A stretch of DNA of 64,000 nucleotides from NCBI RefSeq assembly GCF_947623445.1, contig NC_135241.1:1056501-1120500 (forward strand), written 5' to 3'. This DNA comes from Clavelina lepadiformis (lineage: Eukaryota > Chordata > Ascidiacea > Aplousobranchia > Clavelinidae). The position numbers and the translations under genes are program-made. Shown one piece after another: positions 23,556 to 36,192 of the stretch. Under the pieces are notes generated by a model, which saw nothing but the letters and a program-made list of their open reading frames with translations, was not told the DNA's origin and ran no database searches. How positions within the stretch are numbered: position 1 is the first letter of the stretch; each line of letters begins with the position of its first letter.

Positions 23556-24580
23556 TCAACGTTTCTTAGCGTCTTTATTGCTTTTGCGTTCTTTGATAAG
23601 TGCTTGGTATTTTTCCTTGACTTTATCAATCTTCCCATTGTTGCACTCGTCATAATAATCCAGAGCTTCTATCTTGTCCATCCAAGCTTTCATGTGTGGG
23701 TAGTTGCTGTATTCGTCAAAATCCAACATATCGAGAAATCTAACCGTTGTGTAAGCAAACAGATCTGGAAAGCACAGACACAATATAAGAACATATTTAT
23801 TTGCATTCAGCATTGCAACACAGCGTGTAGGGATATCGTTGCATTCATGCAGCTCATTACCTGCTATGGTGAGGTGATTCCCCGCCATGTAGGCGTTTTC
23901 TTTCAAGCGGTCGTCCAGGTATTTCAACGCTTCTCTCACCCCATCGGTGTTATGAAACCAAGGGAGTTCCCCGTAATATAAAACCCACCTTACCCTCTGC
24001 GAAGGAAAGGAAGCTTGAAAATCTCGGATTTTGCTTTTATATTTGACAGCGTGTCTGTGTAATCAGTTTGTCAGAGCTTCAACTTATTGCTTCAACTTTA
24101 ACCAATACAAAGAGCGTACCAAGTAACCAATGTATATTTCTTCCCACATCCACTCTCCAGAATAGAGCATTTGATCCACTATTGCTCTCTTCTCTGGTTC
24201 ACTTGGATACAATGATTTAGTACCCTCCGTCGCATACTTGTTGCACAAGTAGCAAGCGATGGCTCGGCTGCAAAATACACACGGTCAAGCTCACCTCTAT
24301 GAATAATATGGCTGATTTTGGATTATATGAACATAGTGCATGTAATGTGTTGGTTTCATGTCATAGAAGTTCTCTTTCACCTTTCAGCCAACTTTAGGTC
24401 TTCGTCCACCAACGCGGGAACCTTTCCTCGCGGGTTAATTTTCAAAAACTCGGGCAGGCGATTTTCGGAAGAGATCAGGTTAACATTTTTCCATTCAAAA
24501 TCCAGGCCGAGTGCTCTCAAAGTCATGTGCACCGACCTACCGGAGGGACTTACAGGGTCATTATATAACACCAGAACCAT
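23556..24580 (-). CDS. Glutathione S-transferase, delta/theta-like, copy 1
   Basis: Four exons splice in frame to 230 codons: 24381-24580, 24120-24267, 23861-23996 and 23556-23764. The N-terminal thioredoxin-like domain carries SPSGRSVHM (putative catalytic Ser, the Ser-x-x-R-S pattern of delta/theta GSTs), LPEFLKINPRGKVPALVD (cis-Pro G-site) and SRAIACYL. The helical domain includes DDRLKENAYMAGNHLTIAD, the usual N-capping box. It should conjugate glutathione to electrophiles in the cytosol; the substrate is unknown. The Met at 24580 is chosen because it gives the standard N-terminus MVLVLYND. The second copy lies 1.15 kb away in the same orientation. The C-terminus is lysine-rich and slightly longer than in copy 2. 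Confidence 0.93.
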
Positions 24581-25731
24581 TATCGTCGTATAGGCTAACC
24601 TGTACCGTTTCAACTACCCATCATTCACAGCAACCCGATTTAAACCTAATTTACAAAAGGTGATCAATGCTAATGAGATGGGCAACAAGCGGCCTCTTAT
24701 AACGACACAAACAACGCCTGCAGCATTAAAGCCTTACTAACCGCATGGGATCTGGAAGATCCAATAACTGTGTCCGCTTTTAGTAATTAAATATGTAGCT
24801 TTACGTTCCACACAGCGCAGTCATAATCAGTCCTTAAACTTAGTCACTTGTCAACCTTGTAGCACAACAATCCTTAATAATGGTGACTAAAAATTTCCAT
24901 CTATCTCTAATCTATATAGTCGCAACATTTCTCGCTTTAATAAACCTTCCTTTCTCAAGTGACATTTGATGGTCCTTCTGTCTGCAATCACAAACTATCC
25001 GAGTCACATCAATGTTGGTTCAACAAAGCCCAGTTCCTGGTTGTAATTCAACTCGTCTCGCGTGTTTGCTTTGCGCAGCCAACCGTGAAAGAAAATAGCA
25101 CAGCAGCAAAGTTAAACAAAAATATATAACTCTATACGCTTCAACCGACCGTGACTGAGTGACACTGGTTGACTGTAGCCAACCAGATAAAGCGAATAAA
25201 GTGGAAATAAGGTTTATCGCCGTTTTATTTAGGAACTGATTATTCAGACGGAAACGTTTATCTTTAGGCTACATGTATGACGAAGTAAAAAGTGGGTATG
25301 TCTGGAAAATTTGAAAGATGGTCAGCTTGTAAAAACTTGTATGGACTATATAGGCCTTAATAGTTTGACTGTTCTCCAACTTTATCAGCTGTATCTCTGT
25401 ATCGCAAACTAGGCCTCAACGTCCATACTTGATGCATTTAATGTACAAATGAGTGTGACCCTAAGCTGCATCGCATCCCGATTTCGTCGGCTTGGGTCAC
25501 GAAATCACATCCAAAATGGCAATTTTGACTCTTTATCGCCACGGCTTAGATTGGGGCATTTATTGCCTCATCTGGAATTCTGCTTCACACGTCCTTTCCT
25601 GCGCAATCTTAAATTGGAATTTATTTAAAATATTTCATTCAATGATATATGCGGACATGTACGGTACAATTAACGCAGGTGATTATGCTAAAATCAACCA
25701 GGCAGATTGTCTGCATTGGTTCAGAAGATCT
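24581..25731. other. Spacer between the two GST copies
   Basis: This holds the 5' flank of copy 1 and 3' flank of copy 2. Part of it (about 25560-25690) is homologous to the 3' flank of copy 1, including TTAACGC and GGAATTCTGCTTCA-type blocks. No other gene is seen. Confidence 0.5.
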
Positions 25732-27155
25732 TCATTGTCTTTGTCGTTCCTTAATAAGTGCCTTGTATTGTTTCGTGACGTCATCGAGCTTTCCCTTGTT
25801 GCACTCGTCATAATAATCCAGAGCTTCTATCTTGTCCATCCAAGCTTTCATGTGTGGGTAGTTGCTGTATTCGTCAAAGTCCAACATATCGAGCAATCTA
25901 ACCGTTGGGTGAGCAAACAGATCTGGAAAGCACAGACACAATACAAAAATATCTATAGGCCGTAAGTGCTGGACATGGAGATACTTGCTTCCGTAAGTTA
26001 TCTGGAATTCTGGCGCAAAACATTTTTAGTGTTAAACTACATTTAACAGCTTAACCGGGACCTACTTGATGTATTTGCCTTGGTAAAATTTTTACCCTGG
26101 CTATATACGGCCTTCAAAATATTCATTCGGCATTGCCAGTTGCAACACAGCGTGTAGGGGTATCGTTGCATTCATGCAACTCATTACCTGCTATCGTGAG
26201 GTGATTCCCCGCCATGTAGGCGTTTTCTTTCAAGCGGTCGTCCAGGTATTTCAACGCTTCTCTCGCCCCATCGATGTTATGAAACCAAGGGAGTTCCCCT
26301 TGATATAAAACCCACTTCACTCGCTGTGAAGACATAAAGTTCAACAAATATCAGACAAAGATGTTGGAAATGGTTTTTATATTTGATGGCTTCCTGTTAG
26401 CCTAATACAGCTCTGATGTGTTGAATTGTTCTTTTTTTAACAAATTATGTCAGTAGTTTCATCAGGAGTAACGGTATACTCTGATGGAAAACATACAGTT
26501 GTAAAGTCTGGAACATGTCAGTTTTCTTCATATGAATGAATGAATGCTTCTGTATTTGTTGTATTTATCGCAACAATTTGTTACTTCAAATTAATCTACT
26601 GCTTCAGCTTTAACCACTACAAAGAGCGTACCAAGTAACTATCGCATATTTCTTCCCACATCCACTCTCCAGAATAGAGCATTTGATCCACTATTGCTCT
26701 CTTCTCTGGTTCACTTGGATACAATGATTTAGTACCCTCCGTCGCATACTTGTTGCACAAGTAGCAAGCGATGGCTCGGCTGCAAAATACACACGATCAA
26801 GCTCATCTCAATGAATAATGTGGCTGATTTTGAATTATACGAACATAGTGCATAGATGAAGGTTCACGACTTTTCTTTCACATTTTGACGGCTCGGTAGC
26901 GAGAATCATGCAAAAAATTTCCTCAGTCCGAGAAAAATGTTTATGACATCAATACCTCTCTCCCAACTTAAGGTCTCCATCCACCAATGCGGGAACCATT
27001 CCTCGCGGGTTGATCTTCAAAAACTCGGGCAGGCGATTTTCAAAAGAACTTAAAGCGAGATTTTTCAGCTCAAAATCCAGGCCGAGTGCTTTCAAAGTCA
27101 TAAGCACCGACCTTGCAGGTGGACTTGGCTGGTAATTATATAACACCAGAACCAT
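25732..27155 (-). CDS. Glutathione S-transferase, delta/theta-like, copy 2
   Basis: Four exons at 26956-27155, 26632-26779, 26188-26323 and 25732-25922 splice in the same phases as copy 1 and encode 224 codons. The G-site domain reads SPPARSVLM, LPEFLKINPRGMVPALVD and SRAIACYL. Exon 2 protein differs from copy 1 at only a few positions near its end (ICDSYL versus IYIGYL), exons 3 and 4 are also very close, but exon 1 differs at about a quarter of its residues. The candidate catalytic Ser is kept. Homology continues into introns 1-3 and the 3' flank. The gene looks functional and is a tandem duplicate. Confidence 0.92.
26905..26942 (-). repeat. Partial copy of the dispersed hairpin repeat, in GST copy 2 intron 1
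   Basis: The block TGCAAAAAATTTCCTCAGTC followed by CGAG corresponds to the reverse complement of the core in the copies at 30560 and 34024. Only about 35 bp match, so this is a fragment. Confidence 0.4.
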
Positions 27156-28342
27156 TATATTTTTGTTGGTTAACACCTAAACAACAACAGATCAGCTTAT
27201 TTTTAAATTCAGTTCAGTAAATTTGCAAAGATTGTTAATTCTATCTGGTTCCGGCGGAAAGGCGTAATCTGTATTTCCGCTAAAAAAAGCTTGGAACGTC
27301 TTCGCCATCTAATTTGACTTTTGATGTATCTAAAAATGATTTGTAGTAACAGAAAGTATTTTCCTGCTTTCTCTGTCGGTTTGCATAAAATTTTCACTTC
27401 TTTAACTTGTATTCTGGTGGGAGATTTTTATAAATCCCACTTCATCTGTTCGCCCAATTCGCCATAAAATGTCGGTATGTGCAGAATGTTCATTGTATTC
27501 GTAGAGAAGCCCCAGGGCTTGCAACCAAGTAAGGCAGTTCCAAGAAATTAGCATCTCTGAGCTTTCATTAAAATACGTGTGAACTGCGCTTATATATATA
27601 GTTGTACTGTATGGGCCATATCACGAATTGATTGAATTGCTTGTGTACGTGATTGGATCAGTTCCAGTTAGTTCCTTTTTAGGGTTTGTGTTTGAAACCG
27701 TCTGCCACGTTTGACAATACTTGGCGATTTGCAAAAGCCGTTCTTTTCATGTGTACGCAGTGTTGACAACTTTAGTTTGTGTGTTTCAATTTTGTGTTGA
27801 TATGTTTCAATTTTGTGTTGATATCTGACACCGTGAATTGCCTTGCAAGAATGGCTCTAATAGTTTAATTTACATTCGTACATTATCGTATCCGAGCTAA
27901 ACATTCCGAACAGCTATCATGGTAGTCTGCATTTATAACAATTGATGGCCAATAAGTTTGTGAGACAATAATCGCTCATAAAATAACTTTCTGTTTATTT
28001 TTGATTAAAAGCCCAAACGACGAAATTTTTCTGATAAAATATTTATGGTAGGTATCAAAACAACTTCCCGACAAGTTTTTTTTGATGAAAATTAGGTTGA
28101 GGATGATTATATGTATGTCTGCATGTGTTGGAACATTTTTAACTCACCTAAAATTTTTGTTGAAAAGGAAATTTGCACTTTTTACGAAATCCTTTATGAA
28201 AGAGTTTTAGATGAAATAAGAAAATGATAAAATCATATGAGATAGCAAATTCTATTGTTTCTCGTGTGTGCGCAAGTAAATAATCTTAGTTTATTTACAA
28301 AGAATGAATATATCATGAAGTAACGTTTAAATGAATGTGATT
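27156..28342. other. Intergenic region between GST copy 2 and the MAM-EGF gene
   Basis: This contains the GST copy 2 promoter side and the MAM-EGF 3' side. A perfect 21-bp tandem duplication occupies 27783-27824 (two units, each beginning GTTTCAATTTTG). No exon is supported. Confidence 0.5.
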
Positions 28343-31300
28343 TTATAAGGAATAGGACTTATTGTCGAAACCCGATAGTCCATGATCAGCGTAGTTGATG
28401 ATTTTCTTTCTTTGTTCACTTTGCTTTCTTCCCGGTCGTATCACAAACCAATAAACGACGGTTAGGATCATGAGGAGTCCCAGGATGGCTCCAATCACTG
28501 CTCCAGCAATTGTGCCTGCATCCACGCCGTCTCCTCCACCGGGTTTTGGCTCATCCACTCCTAAACGTATAAATTTATACAAGAAATGTACGACAGGGGA
28601 AAAATCTTTCGCCAGCTGGCGAAATAATCTTTTATTGATGCTTGCCCACTAAACATCGCTATTTACCGGCTCCAGTTGTACTTTTCGATTTGTCGGTCTC
28701 TGTACGACTAAGCGTAGTCGTTTGCTTCACTGTTGTTGTTGTTTGTTTCATTGTTGTTGTCGCTTGAGAGTCTGTGGAAAGCGATCTCGAAATTACTAAA
28801 AGGTATTATAAATTTTTACGTCATATGTTGGGTTGAAAAGTTTTCATAATAACAACAGTTGACTGTTTCAATTTACAAGATATAGCAGTTGTGCATAGTT
28901 TAGTAAATTGGCGCTAATATACAGTGCTATGATAATTTGATGCTTTAAGAACTGTGGACAAGATATAAGCCGGCCCAATGTCCACCATGTTTATCCATGT
29001 TTATCAAACAAAGACCGCGTCGAACAGAATTTCCGAACTTGTTTTGTATTTTTTTTCGATGATGTAAGTTCTTATACATCCACAAGAGCTTGAAATTTGT
29101 TTCATTGTAAAAAAAGAACCCAACATGCAAACTTTCCAAGTGTTACCACTTTCCTGACATTTAGAATAGATCTCGATGTGAAAACCAATAAGATTCAAGA
29201 GAACTTAAGGACTTTCGTTTACCTGTTTCTGTTGCAACGGTTCTTGTTGTAGTGGTTGGTGTTGTTGCACTTGTTGACACTTGCTCCGTTGATGACGATG
29301 ACGTGGATGGTTCGTTGGTGTCTGATTCTGGCAAAGAAAGATGAACCAGTCATTAAACGTCCCTGCCATGATCGGGTCAAGTGTTAAACTTTTACAAGAA
29401 CAGGATTTATTGAAAACTCAGTTTACTGTTCAGTGTTATTTTGACGTCATCAACGGCCAGATCTCCGAAGTAGAATGTGGTCTCCCGGACCCTATGCTCC
29501 AAGATCACGTAGAAGTCGGTCGCGACTGTTATACTAGTGTCGAATTGTTTCCAGTTGTTGCCTTGTTCGCCAATTAGTTCTAGAATTGAGTATTCCTCGC
29601 TTCCGGCTTCTGTAAAGGCGATTTAGATCATGAAACAGCTTCTTTTCATGACTGGTATAGGTTATAATACGACGTTATCCGATCAAAATACAAGTTGGCA
29701 ATGTAGGCTACAGTGCACTGCTAAAAGCTTTATTGCTTCATAGGACGACTATTCTTATGACACTCTGCTGTTTTTTCTTCTAAAACCTCAACACACAATG
29801 ACCTTTCACGAACACGTTGAAGGTCCCCATCCCGTCTCCTTTCATGTGGTAATAAATTGCCACCTCGAAATTGTTATATCCGTACTCAGCAATAACCACT
29901 TGTGGTGAGCGAATTCTGTACAAACTTCCGTCGGGTGGACGCTTGTCGATCAGTGGTGTGTAAATGTAGTAGCCAGCTAAACATATGTTTGATTTAGCTT
30001 ACGGAAAACTGCTTTTGAATACGACTGTTATCGTCCACTTCGTCTCTAACCTGGTAAACCGGTGGTGTGGTCAACACTTGGTCCGCTTAATGGAAAGTTA
30101 GTGCCTAATCCGCTGTTAATTATCCAATCAAAATCAGAACTTTCATCAGCCGTCCAATCACAGAAGACACTGCCCTCAAAATCACAACTTACCGGAACTT
30201 TGAGAAAACAAAAACAAGTAAATAGTCTTTCAGATCTGCTTCTTCGTTGGGCGCCGGTGTTCATACCTACCTCGCTCACAACTCGCCCCTTCGAGGTTGA
30301 TTGGGCATTGGCATGTATAACTGTTCAACCCATCAATGCAAGTACCCCCGTTTAGGCAAGGCTTGACTGCACAATCGTCTGGGTTAATGGTGCACGTATC
30401 ACCCTCGTATCCCTCTGGACATTCGCAGTGGTATTGGGTGTCGGTTGTGCACGTAGCCCCGTTCTTGCATGGGTCAGGGAAGCAGAAATCAACTGCAATA
30501 AATCAAGAATAAAGAAGCACAAATCGCATCTCTCTGATTGCTAAAGGCAATCTGACACCATAATCTTTATCCTCGGACTGAGGGAAGTCTTTGCACCGCT
30601 TGAACCTGGCGATGACTCCTCATCGCTCGAGCCCGTTTATACCGAGCTTGTCTTGTTGCGGGTTTCAAAAGACACATTTTTGTTTGGGTTTTTGAGTCTT
30701 TCTAGCTTTCACCTTCGGTACATCTGACACCAATCCATCCCGACTCACAGACACATTGGAAGTTTCCGTCCCCGCCTTTCTCGCACACACCTCCGTTCAT
30801 GCACGGGTTCGGGTCACACTGATTATAGAATTCGCAGGTTGGCCCGCTGTGGTTGTCGTCACATATGCACCTACAGGGTGATTTAAACGCGGGGCGTTTG
30901 AGTATTTTGGTCAAGCCTATATTTGACATTTAAGCTGTAGATAATTTATAGACTGTAGCCTAATTCTGATAATTAGCGCGAAGTACGTTGCAGAGGTATC
31001 TAGTCTAGCTTACTTGAAACCATTCTGTTCGTCTAGACAGGTTCCTCCGTTTTGACAAGGCTGAGCAAAGCATTCTTGATATGCTGAATAGCAAACAGAA
31101 AAAAGTTGTTTCGACAAGATTTTGCAAAGTCTATTTTATGAGAAATTTTCTCACAACATCCGGAAAGGTTTGGTGTCACGATGACGTCATCGATCGCAAT
31201 GTCGCCGCGATTATCGAAGTCTATGAGCGATTGGTCTTCTGTGACCGCTTCGAATACCCCCACAAAGTCTTTCGGTACACTAAAGACAAGAACAGTATCA

Positions 31301-34300
31301 ATTTCTCTGCTTTTGCAAGTGCAAGGGGAATATTTTGCTCTCTGCACAAATACCTGATATTGATGGCCAGATTTATCCAGCCTTGGCGACTTCCGCTTAC
31401 TTGACTCCATATGGGACCACCTAGAGGTTCTCCTGGAAACTCTAGGTATACAGCAAGTTGACCTACCGTGGCGCCTTGCATGTAATACCTAAAGAAGTTA
31501 CACGTATATGATATTTCATATAATCTGCGTTTATATAGTCTGCAAAATTACTTCAAATAGTTTACCTACCAGTGCTACCACTACTATAGAGAGTTTAACC
31601 ATTTCGTTAAATGGAAATAATTGTTGCCGCTGTTGCAACTATATTGCCTGGATTACTCGCTGATCGACTAATTAACGATTTGCAACATCGTACATTAACA
31701 CATGAGTCATAAAAGAATGCGATGCTGAGTAATACTGACCAAAAACTTAATTGGGTGCAAGTGTTCCCACTGCCCTCTATCGTCGGAGTTTTTATTCTCG
31801 CTTTGTCACCAGACACCTGGTCAGTTGACTCAGCGTACAGATAATATCCTCCGGGATTTCCCCCGATGGTGTGGTCGCTGCTGGGTCCAGTTTGAGGGCT
31901 GGGGGTCGACCCCTGCCACCGTCTCCACATAAAATTGCCTACAAATATTTAAGTTTACTTGTAACAGCAGCACAATGTACAACGTTGTAGGTTTCATATG
32001 ATCTGACCTGTGAGGTCGTCCTGGTAGGAGCAAGTCGGATCGTCCGGGTCTTCAAAGTCACAGCTTCCCTTCACGTATTCACAGTATTTCCCCACATATA
32101 ATGGCAGGCACGTACACTGGAACGACTGGTGCCCTTCAACGCAAGTTCCCCCATTTTGACATGGGTTGCTCAAGCATTGCAGGGCGTCTGCCGGAAAGGT
32201 ATTCAAGCAATTATCGATGGGGTTCTAACTGACTACGTGCACAAGTTAAAGTCACAATGCACACCACCTTCTTCGCAAGTTGGTCCGGTCCATTGATCAG
32301 TGCACGAACATAGAAACCCAGCCCCAGCGTCTTCAAAACAAGTTCCTCCATTCTTGCATGGCAAGCCCGGGCAAGACTTGAATTCTGGAACATCAGTTTG
32401 TCTTCAAGTCGAGTGCACTTCAACTGAGTGATATGTAGAACTATCGCTACGTCACTTACTGCAAGTGTTGGGTTGGATTGTTACGTCATCTACGGCAATG
32501 TCTCCACTGTAGACGAGAGACGCTCGCGCAACTGCTTCGAAAATGATCTGAAAACCAACACACTCTGCCTATGCGGTTACTGGCGGCGTTTACCGGAGTT
32601 TCTTTTATACGCTGATCACTATTTGCCGTAGAATATTGTAGTCAACAAAGCATGCTTGCGATGGGTCACAAAACCAAAGATAGAAGCTTTGGTCGACCTT
32701 CTTCGAACAGACTTTATGGCCCTCAAGGCTATAATTTGGTTACTTTATACTTTATTTGTTTACGTTCCATAAACAAATCAACCGCTTTAAACCCTGCCCA
32801 TTAATTGCTTGACTAAGTGACCTCTATGTAGCTTATATTGAGTTAAGCTGAGCATCGGATATAATCAGGATTTAATCCCGTACCGAGGCAGTCACTTACC
32901 GAGTAGGGGACTAAGGAACTTATTTCGATGGTTTCTTCCAGCCAGGCGCTGCCTTGGTCGCCCTCTAGTGTTAGTATGGGATTTGTCTCTAAATCATTGT
33001 TTCCAGTTCCAGAAACGTAAACGTTTAACTTCCCCATGGAACCTCCCGACATCGTGTACCTGTGATGTACTGATTGTTTATTTGTTATTGTTTATTGTTA
33101 AATTATTATTGTTTATTGTTTCATTGATATACTGATTGTTCTGATTGTTTAATCGTGACCACGCGTTGGGAAAGTATGATGTAGGCTGCACCGACAGGAG
33201 TAGAACACTGCACTTAGATTCGTGCTTACCAGAACTTCACAGTGGTGCACGATCCTACGGACGAGTCTCCAAACACAGGCGAATAAAGTAGACCCCGCGC
33301 TTGGCTTGGCTGGTCCGTTGCATCAGCGTACATGTAAAATCCTGAACACGAATATATGGACGTTTTAAACCTTGACTTTTTTGGCCTGTTGTCGAGCCAT
33401 TAGTGCTAGTCGTTCGATAATACCTTCCCTGGAGGTATGATCCCCCTTTGGTCCGGTACCAAAAGTTGGGGTTTGGCCCGAGTTCTGGATCCATGTGTAA
33501 TCGACGGTGGGTGTGATAGAGTATCCACATACTTCATATCCACGGTCGAAATCGCAACCTCCTGTTCTAAACTCGCAGCTATAACCCATCCACCCTTTCA
33601 AAAGTTAAAAAAAATAACGATGATAAACAATGTTTGTTACCGATGCAAACGAGATTCAGAATGGATGAATATATCGCGAATACTTACCTTTGTTACAAGT
33701 GCAGTTGTAGTCATTCACGAGGTCTGTGCATTGCCCATTCAGACAAGGATTAGGCTGACATTCGTCGATGTTGATTTCACAGAAGTCTCCAGCGAATCCC
33801 GGTGCGCATGTGCAGTTAAAGTCGTCTTCGAACGCCTGACAGGTGCCGCCGTTATAACATCTACTGAGGTCTGGACCGATGCACTGATCAACTGTAACAA
33901 TAATCCTTGCTGCTGGTGAACTGTCAGTTCTAAGGAATTTGACGTGTCTAATTTACTTGGTGGTAATTTGTGGAATAACAAAGTTCAATGAATCAATTTT
34001 AAAATTTATGGTATGGTGTGATAATATTTATCCTCGGACTAAGGAAAGTTGTTGCACGACTTAAACCCGACGATGATTTCTCATCGCTGGAGCCTCATTT
34101 ACCGAGCCAGCCATTGTGCGAGCTCCTGTTGCCACACACAATCTTTGTCTGCTTTTCAATTTTTTATATCGCATTGCTCAAATTTATAACATTTTATATC
34201 AGACCCACTGAACAGGAGCAAGTGTTGTTAATGTCTTTTCCAAGAGCATTACAACGGTATAGCACCACTGGGTTTTCGAAAACTAGCCGCATTACGTAAC

Positions 34301-35663
34301 TATGCAGCGCTCTAACGTCTAATAACTACGCAACCGAACCGATTGAAATTTCTATTTCATGTTTCAAATCCAGCACTTACTGTACTCGCAATTACTGCCA
34401 TGATAGCCAAGGTCACAGATGCATTTGTACTGGTTCACCCCGTGGGTGCAAGTGCCCCCATTTTGACATGGAGTTGAGGCACATTCGTCTACGTCACTTT
34501 CGCAATGTTCACCCTCCCAACCTGGGGCACATTCACACACATACGTAGCCATGTCGTTGACGTCAACACAGTTGCCCCCGTTTTGGCACCAGGGGACAGC
34601 GGAACTGCAAGGGACGTACTCTATAGAATAGTTGCATAAACCAGGATAAAAGATCAGGTCAAAGCTTGGAACGCGCTCTGCAGTGTTGCCAGCAACTCAC
34701 CGCAATTTCCGTCGTCGACGGAGACGTCATCGATTGCGATATCGCCGTTATAAAAAAGGCTTCTCGCCGCGATTCCTTCGAACGCGATCTGTCCAACAAA
34801 AGTCACAAAACAATCAACCATCCATGGCACGAATGGTGACGTAATAGAAATGAACTCGTAGGCCCACCTTGCACCCTGCGTCTAGGCCTACCTTATAGTC
34901 AGAATGAAAGGAGACATTGATCTCAGCCTTAATCCACTTTTTGCCTTGTTCACCACTTAGACTCCACAGCGGGTGTTCGAACGTATAAGGGGGTCCTTGC
35001 GTCAAGTACAAGTTCAAAGTTCCAATGTCATCTCCGTACATGTAGTAGTAGAATTGCACTACCGAACAGTTACCACCGGTACCGGATAGTACCGGACTTA
35101 CGGTCCGAGATAGATCGCCGCCATCGGCTTGCTCCGATTCCATGTAATAGTAATAACCTGCATAAAATGATCCTTGTGTGAAAATGTCGTTTTCAATAAA
35201 TCTCTTCTGTCTATTTGATAGATATTTTGCCTGATCCGGTTGTGTGGTCTTGTTCGGGTCCGGTAAGTCTGTTTCCTGTTGATCCTGTGTTTCTGATCCA
35301 ATCCATGGGGTAAGAAGTGTCAGAGTCGAACCCGCAGGTATCAACCTCAAAATCGCATTTGAACGAGGCTGTCAGACCTAAAGCAAAAAAATTCTTCAAT
35401 CAATGATCTTGTTTCTGGACATGTCTTGCCGCTAATTCATTTATAAAGCAAAACTATTCCTGTTGCTTGCGCGTACTTAGACCTAGACTTGCCAATTTTC
35501 TTATAAGCACAGCTTGACTTGTAAATATGCTGGTTGGCTGCTAAAAATGGTTATAAATTTCAACCAGCAATGCTTTTACTTTCTACAGAATAACCACTAT
35601 GTTAAAAGCAAAGCTACCTGGTGATGCAATGAAGAAGCAGAGGAAACCGACAAGGAAGTTCAT
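28343..35663 (-). CDS. Single-pass membrane protein with four MAM and ten EGF domains
   Basis: Twenty-four exons splice in frame to 1,219 codons: 35618-35663, 35231-35377, 34892-35157, 34701-34788, 34381-34620, 33688-33891, 33424-33594, 33230-33341, 32900-33059, 32460-32547, 32268-32384, 32008-32187, 31740-31938, 31354-31488, 31155-31279, 31014-31083, 30713-30870, 30271-30492, 30051-30197, 29803-29976, 29427-29609, 29223-29327, 28667-28771 and 28343-28560. Order: signal peptide (1-16), MAM1 (about 20-182), EGF1-4 (to 337), MAM2 (to 507), EGF5-6 (to 588), MAM3 (to 757), EGF7-10 (to 909), MAM4 (to 1077), Ser/Thr-rich stalk (to 1147), a transmembrane helix (about 1162-1188) and a 30-residue cytoplasmic tail. 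MAM hallmarks are CDFE, the GP...DHT box and GDIAIDDV. EGFs show CxNGGTC cores; some have calcium-type DxDEC starts. Most introns are phase 1. An adhesion or receptor role is inferred. No orthologue recognised. Confidence 0.88.
30560..30640 (+). repeat. Dispersed hairpin repeat, copy in MAM-EGF intron 17
   Basis: This copy starts near TAATCTTTATCCTCGGACTG and shares GGAAGT, TTTGCAC, GATGA...CTCATCGC, GAGCC...TTTA.ACCGAG with the copy at 34024. It lies in an intron of the MAM-EGF gene, antisense to transcription. Confidence 0.65.
34024..34130 (+). repeat. Dispersed hairpin repeat, copy in MAM-EGF intron 5
   Basis: This copy reads TATTTATCCTCGGACTAAGG at its start and continues with the same block order as the 30560 copy through TTTACCGAGCCAG. 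It contains the palindrome CGATGATTTCTCATCG (stem of six). The two copies match over about 100 bp. Confidence 0.65.
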
Positions 35664-36192
35664 TTCAACTTTGCACGAGTTCGACTTAAATCGACTGCCT
35701 GAAGCTTCAATGATATGCAAACTCTGAATGCAGCTCTTTTGTTTGTCCAGCAAAAACATTGCAACATATTTCTGTGAATTGTTCTAAGGTTGCAGAAGCT
35801 CGAGATTGTTCGCCATTTCTGCGTGAATGGAATATTTCAAAAGCGGATCTTTTATTATTTCACGAGCATTCAAAACATATTCAGCGTTTAATGAAATAAT
35901 CACAATTTAGCTGAAAAGGTAATAATTTGTGTTTTGTCAGTTTTAGTTATCGCGAGTACAGCGGTTAAACAACACAAACATGAGTCAATTTGCTAAATAT
36001 TAATGAATCTCCTGCATGTTTGCGATGATATGACGTATGTAGGCTAATACCTTCGGGTTTGTTTCTGTAGGTTGATTGATATGTGGCAAAGAGAGAGTCA
36101 ATAAATCGTTTGCTTAATACCGTCCGGCTTTCTTTTAAATTGAAGTCATAAAATCTTAACAAATATACACAAGTTGATAAAATCAAGGTATT

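Noticed and set aside
23604-23981. A 125-codon plus-strand frame over GST exons, with a partner at 25492-25965
   Set aside because: Both are antisense shadows of nearly identical GST exons 3-4; their mutual similarity only reflects the gene duplication.
33060-33229. A microsatellite or mobile element at the GATTGTTTATTG-rich stretch
   Set aside because: It is a short AT-rich, loosely repetitive intron of the MAM-EGF gene with no defined unit or ends.
33437-33919. A 160-codon plus-strand open frame inside the MAM-EGF gene
   Set aside because: It is antisense to several well-supported EGF and MAM exons; the cysteine-rich minus-strand reading explains the composition.
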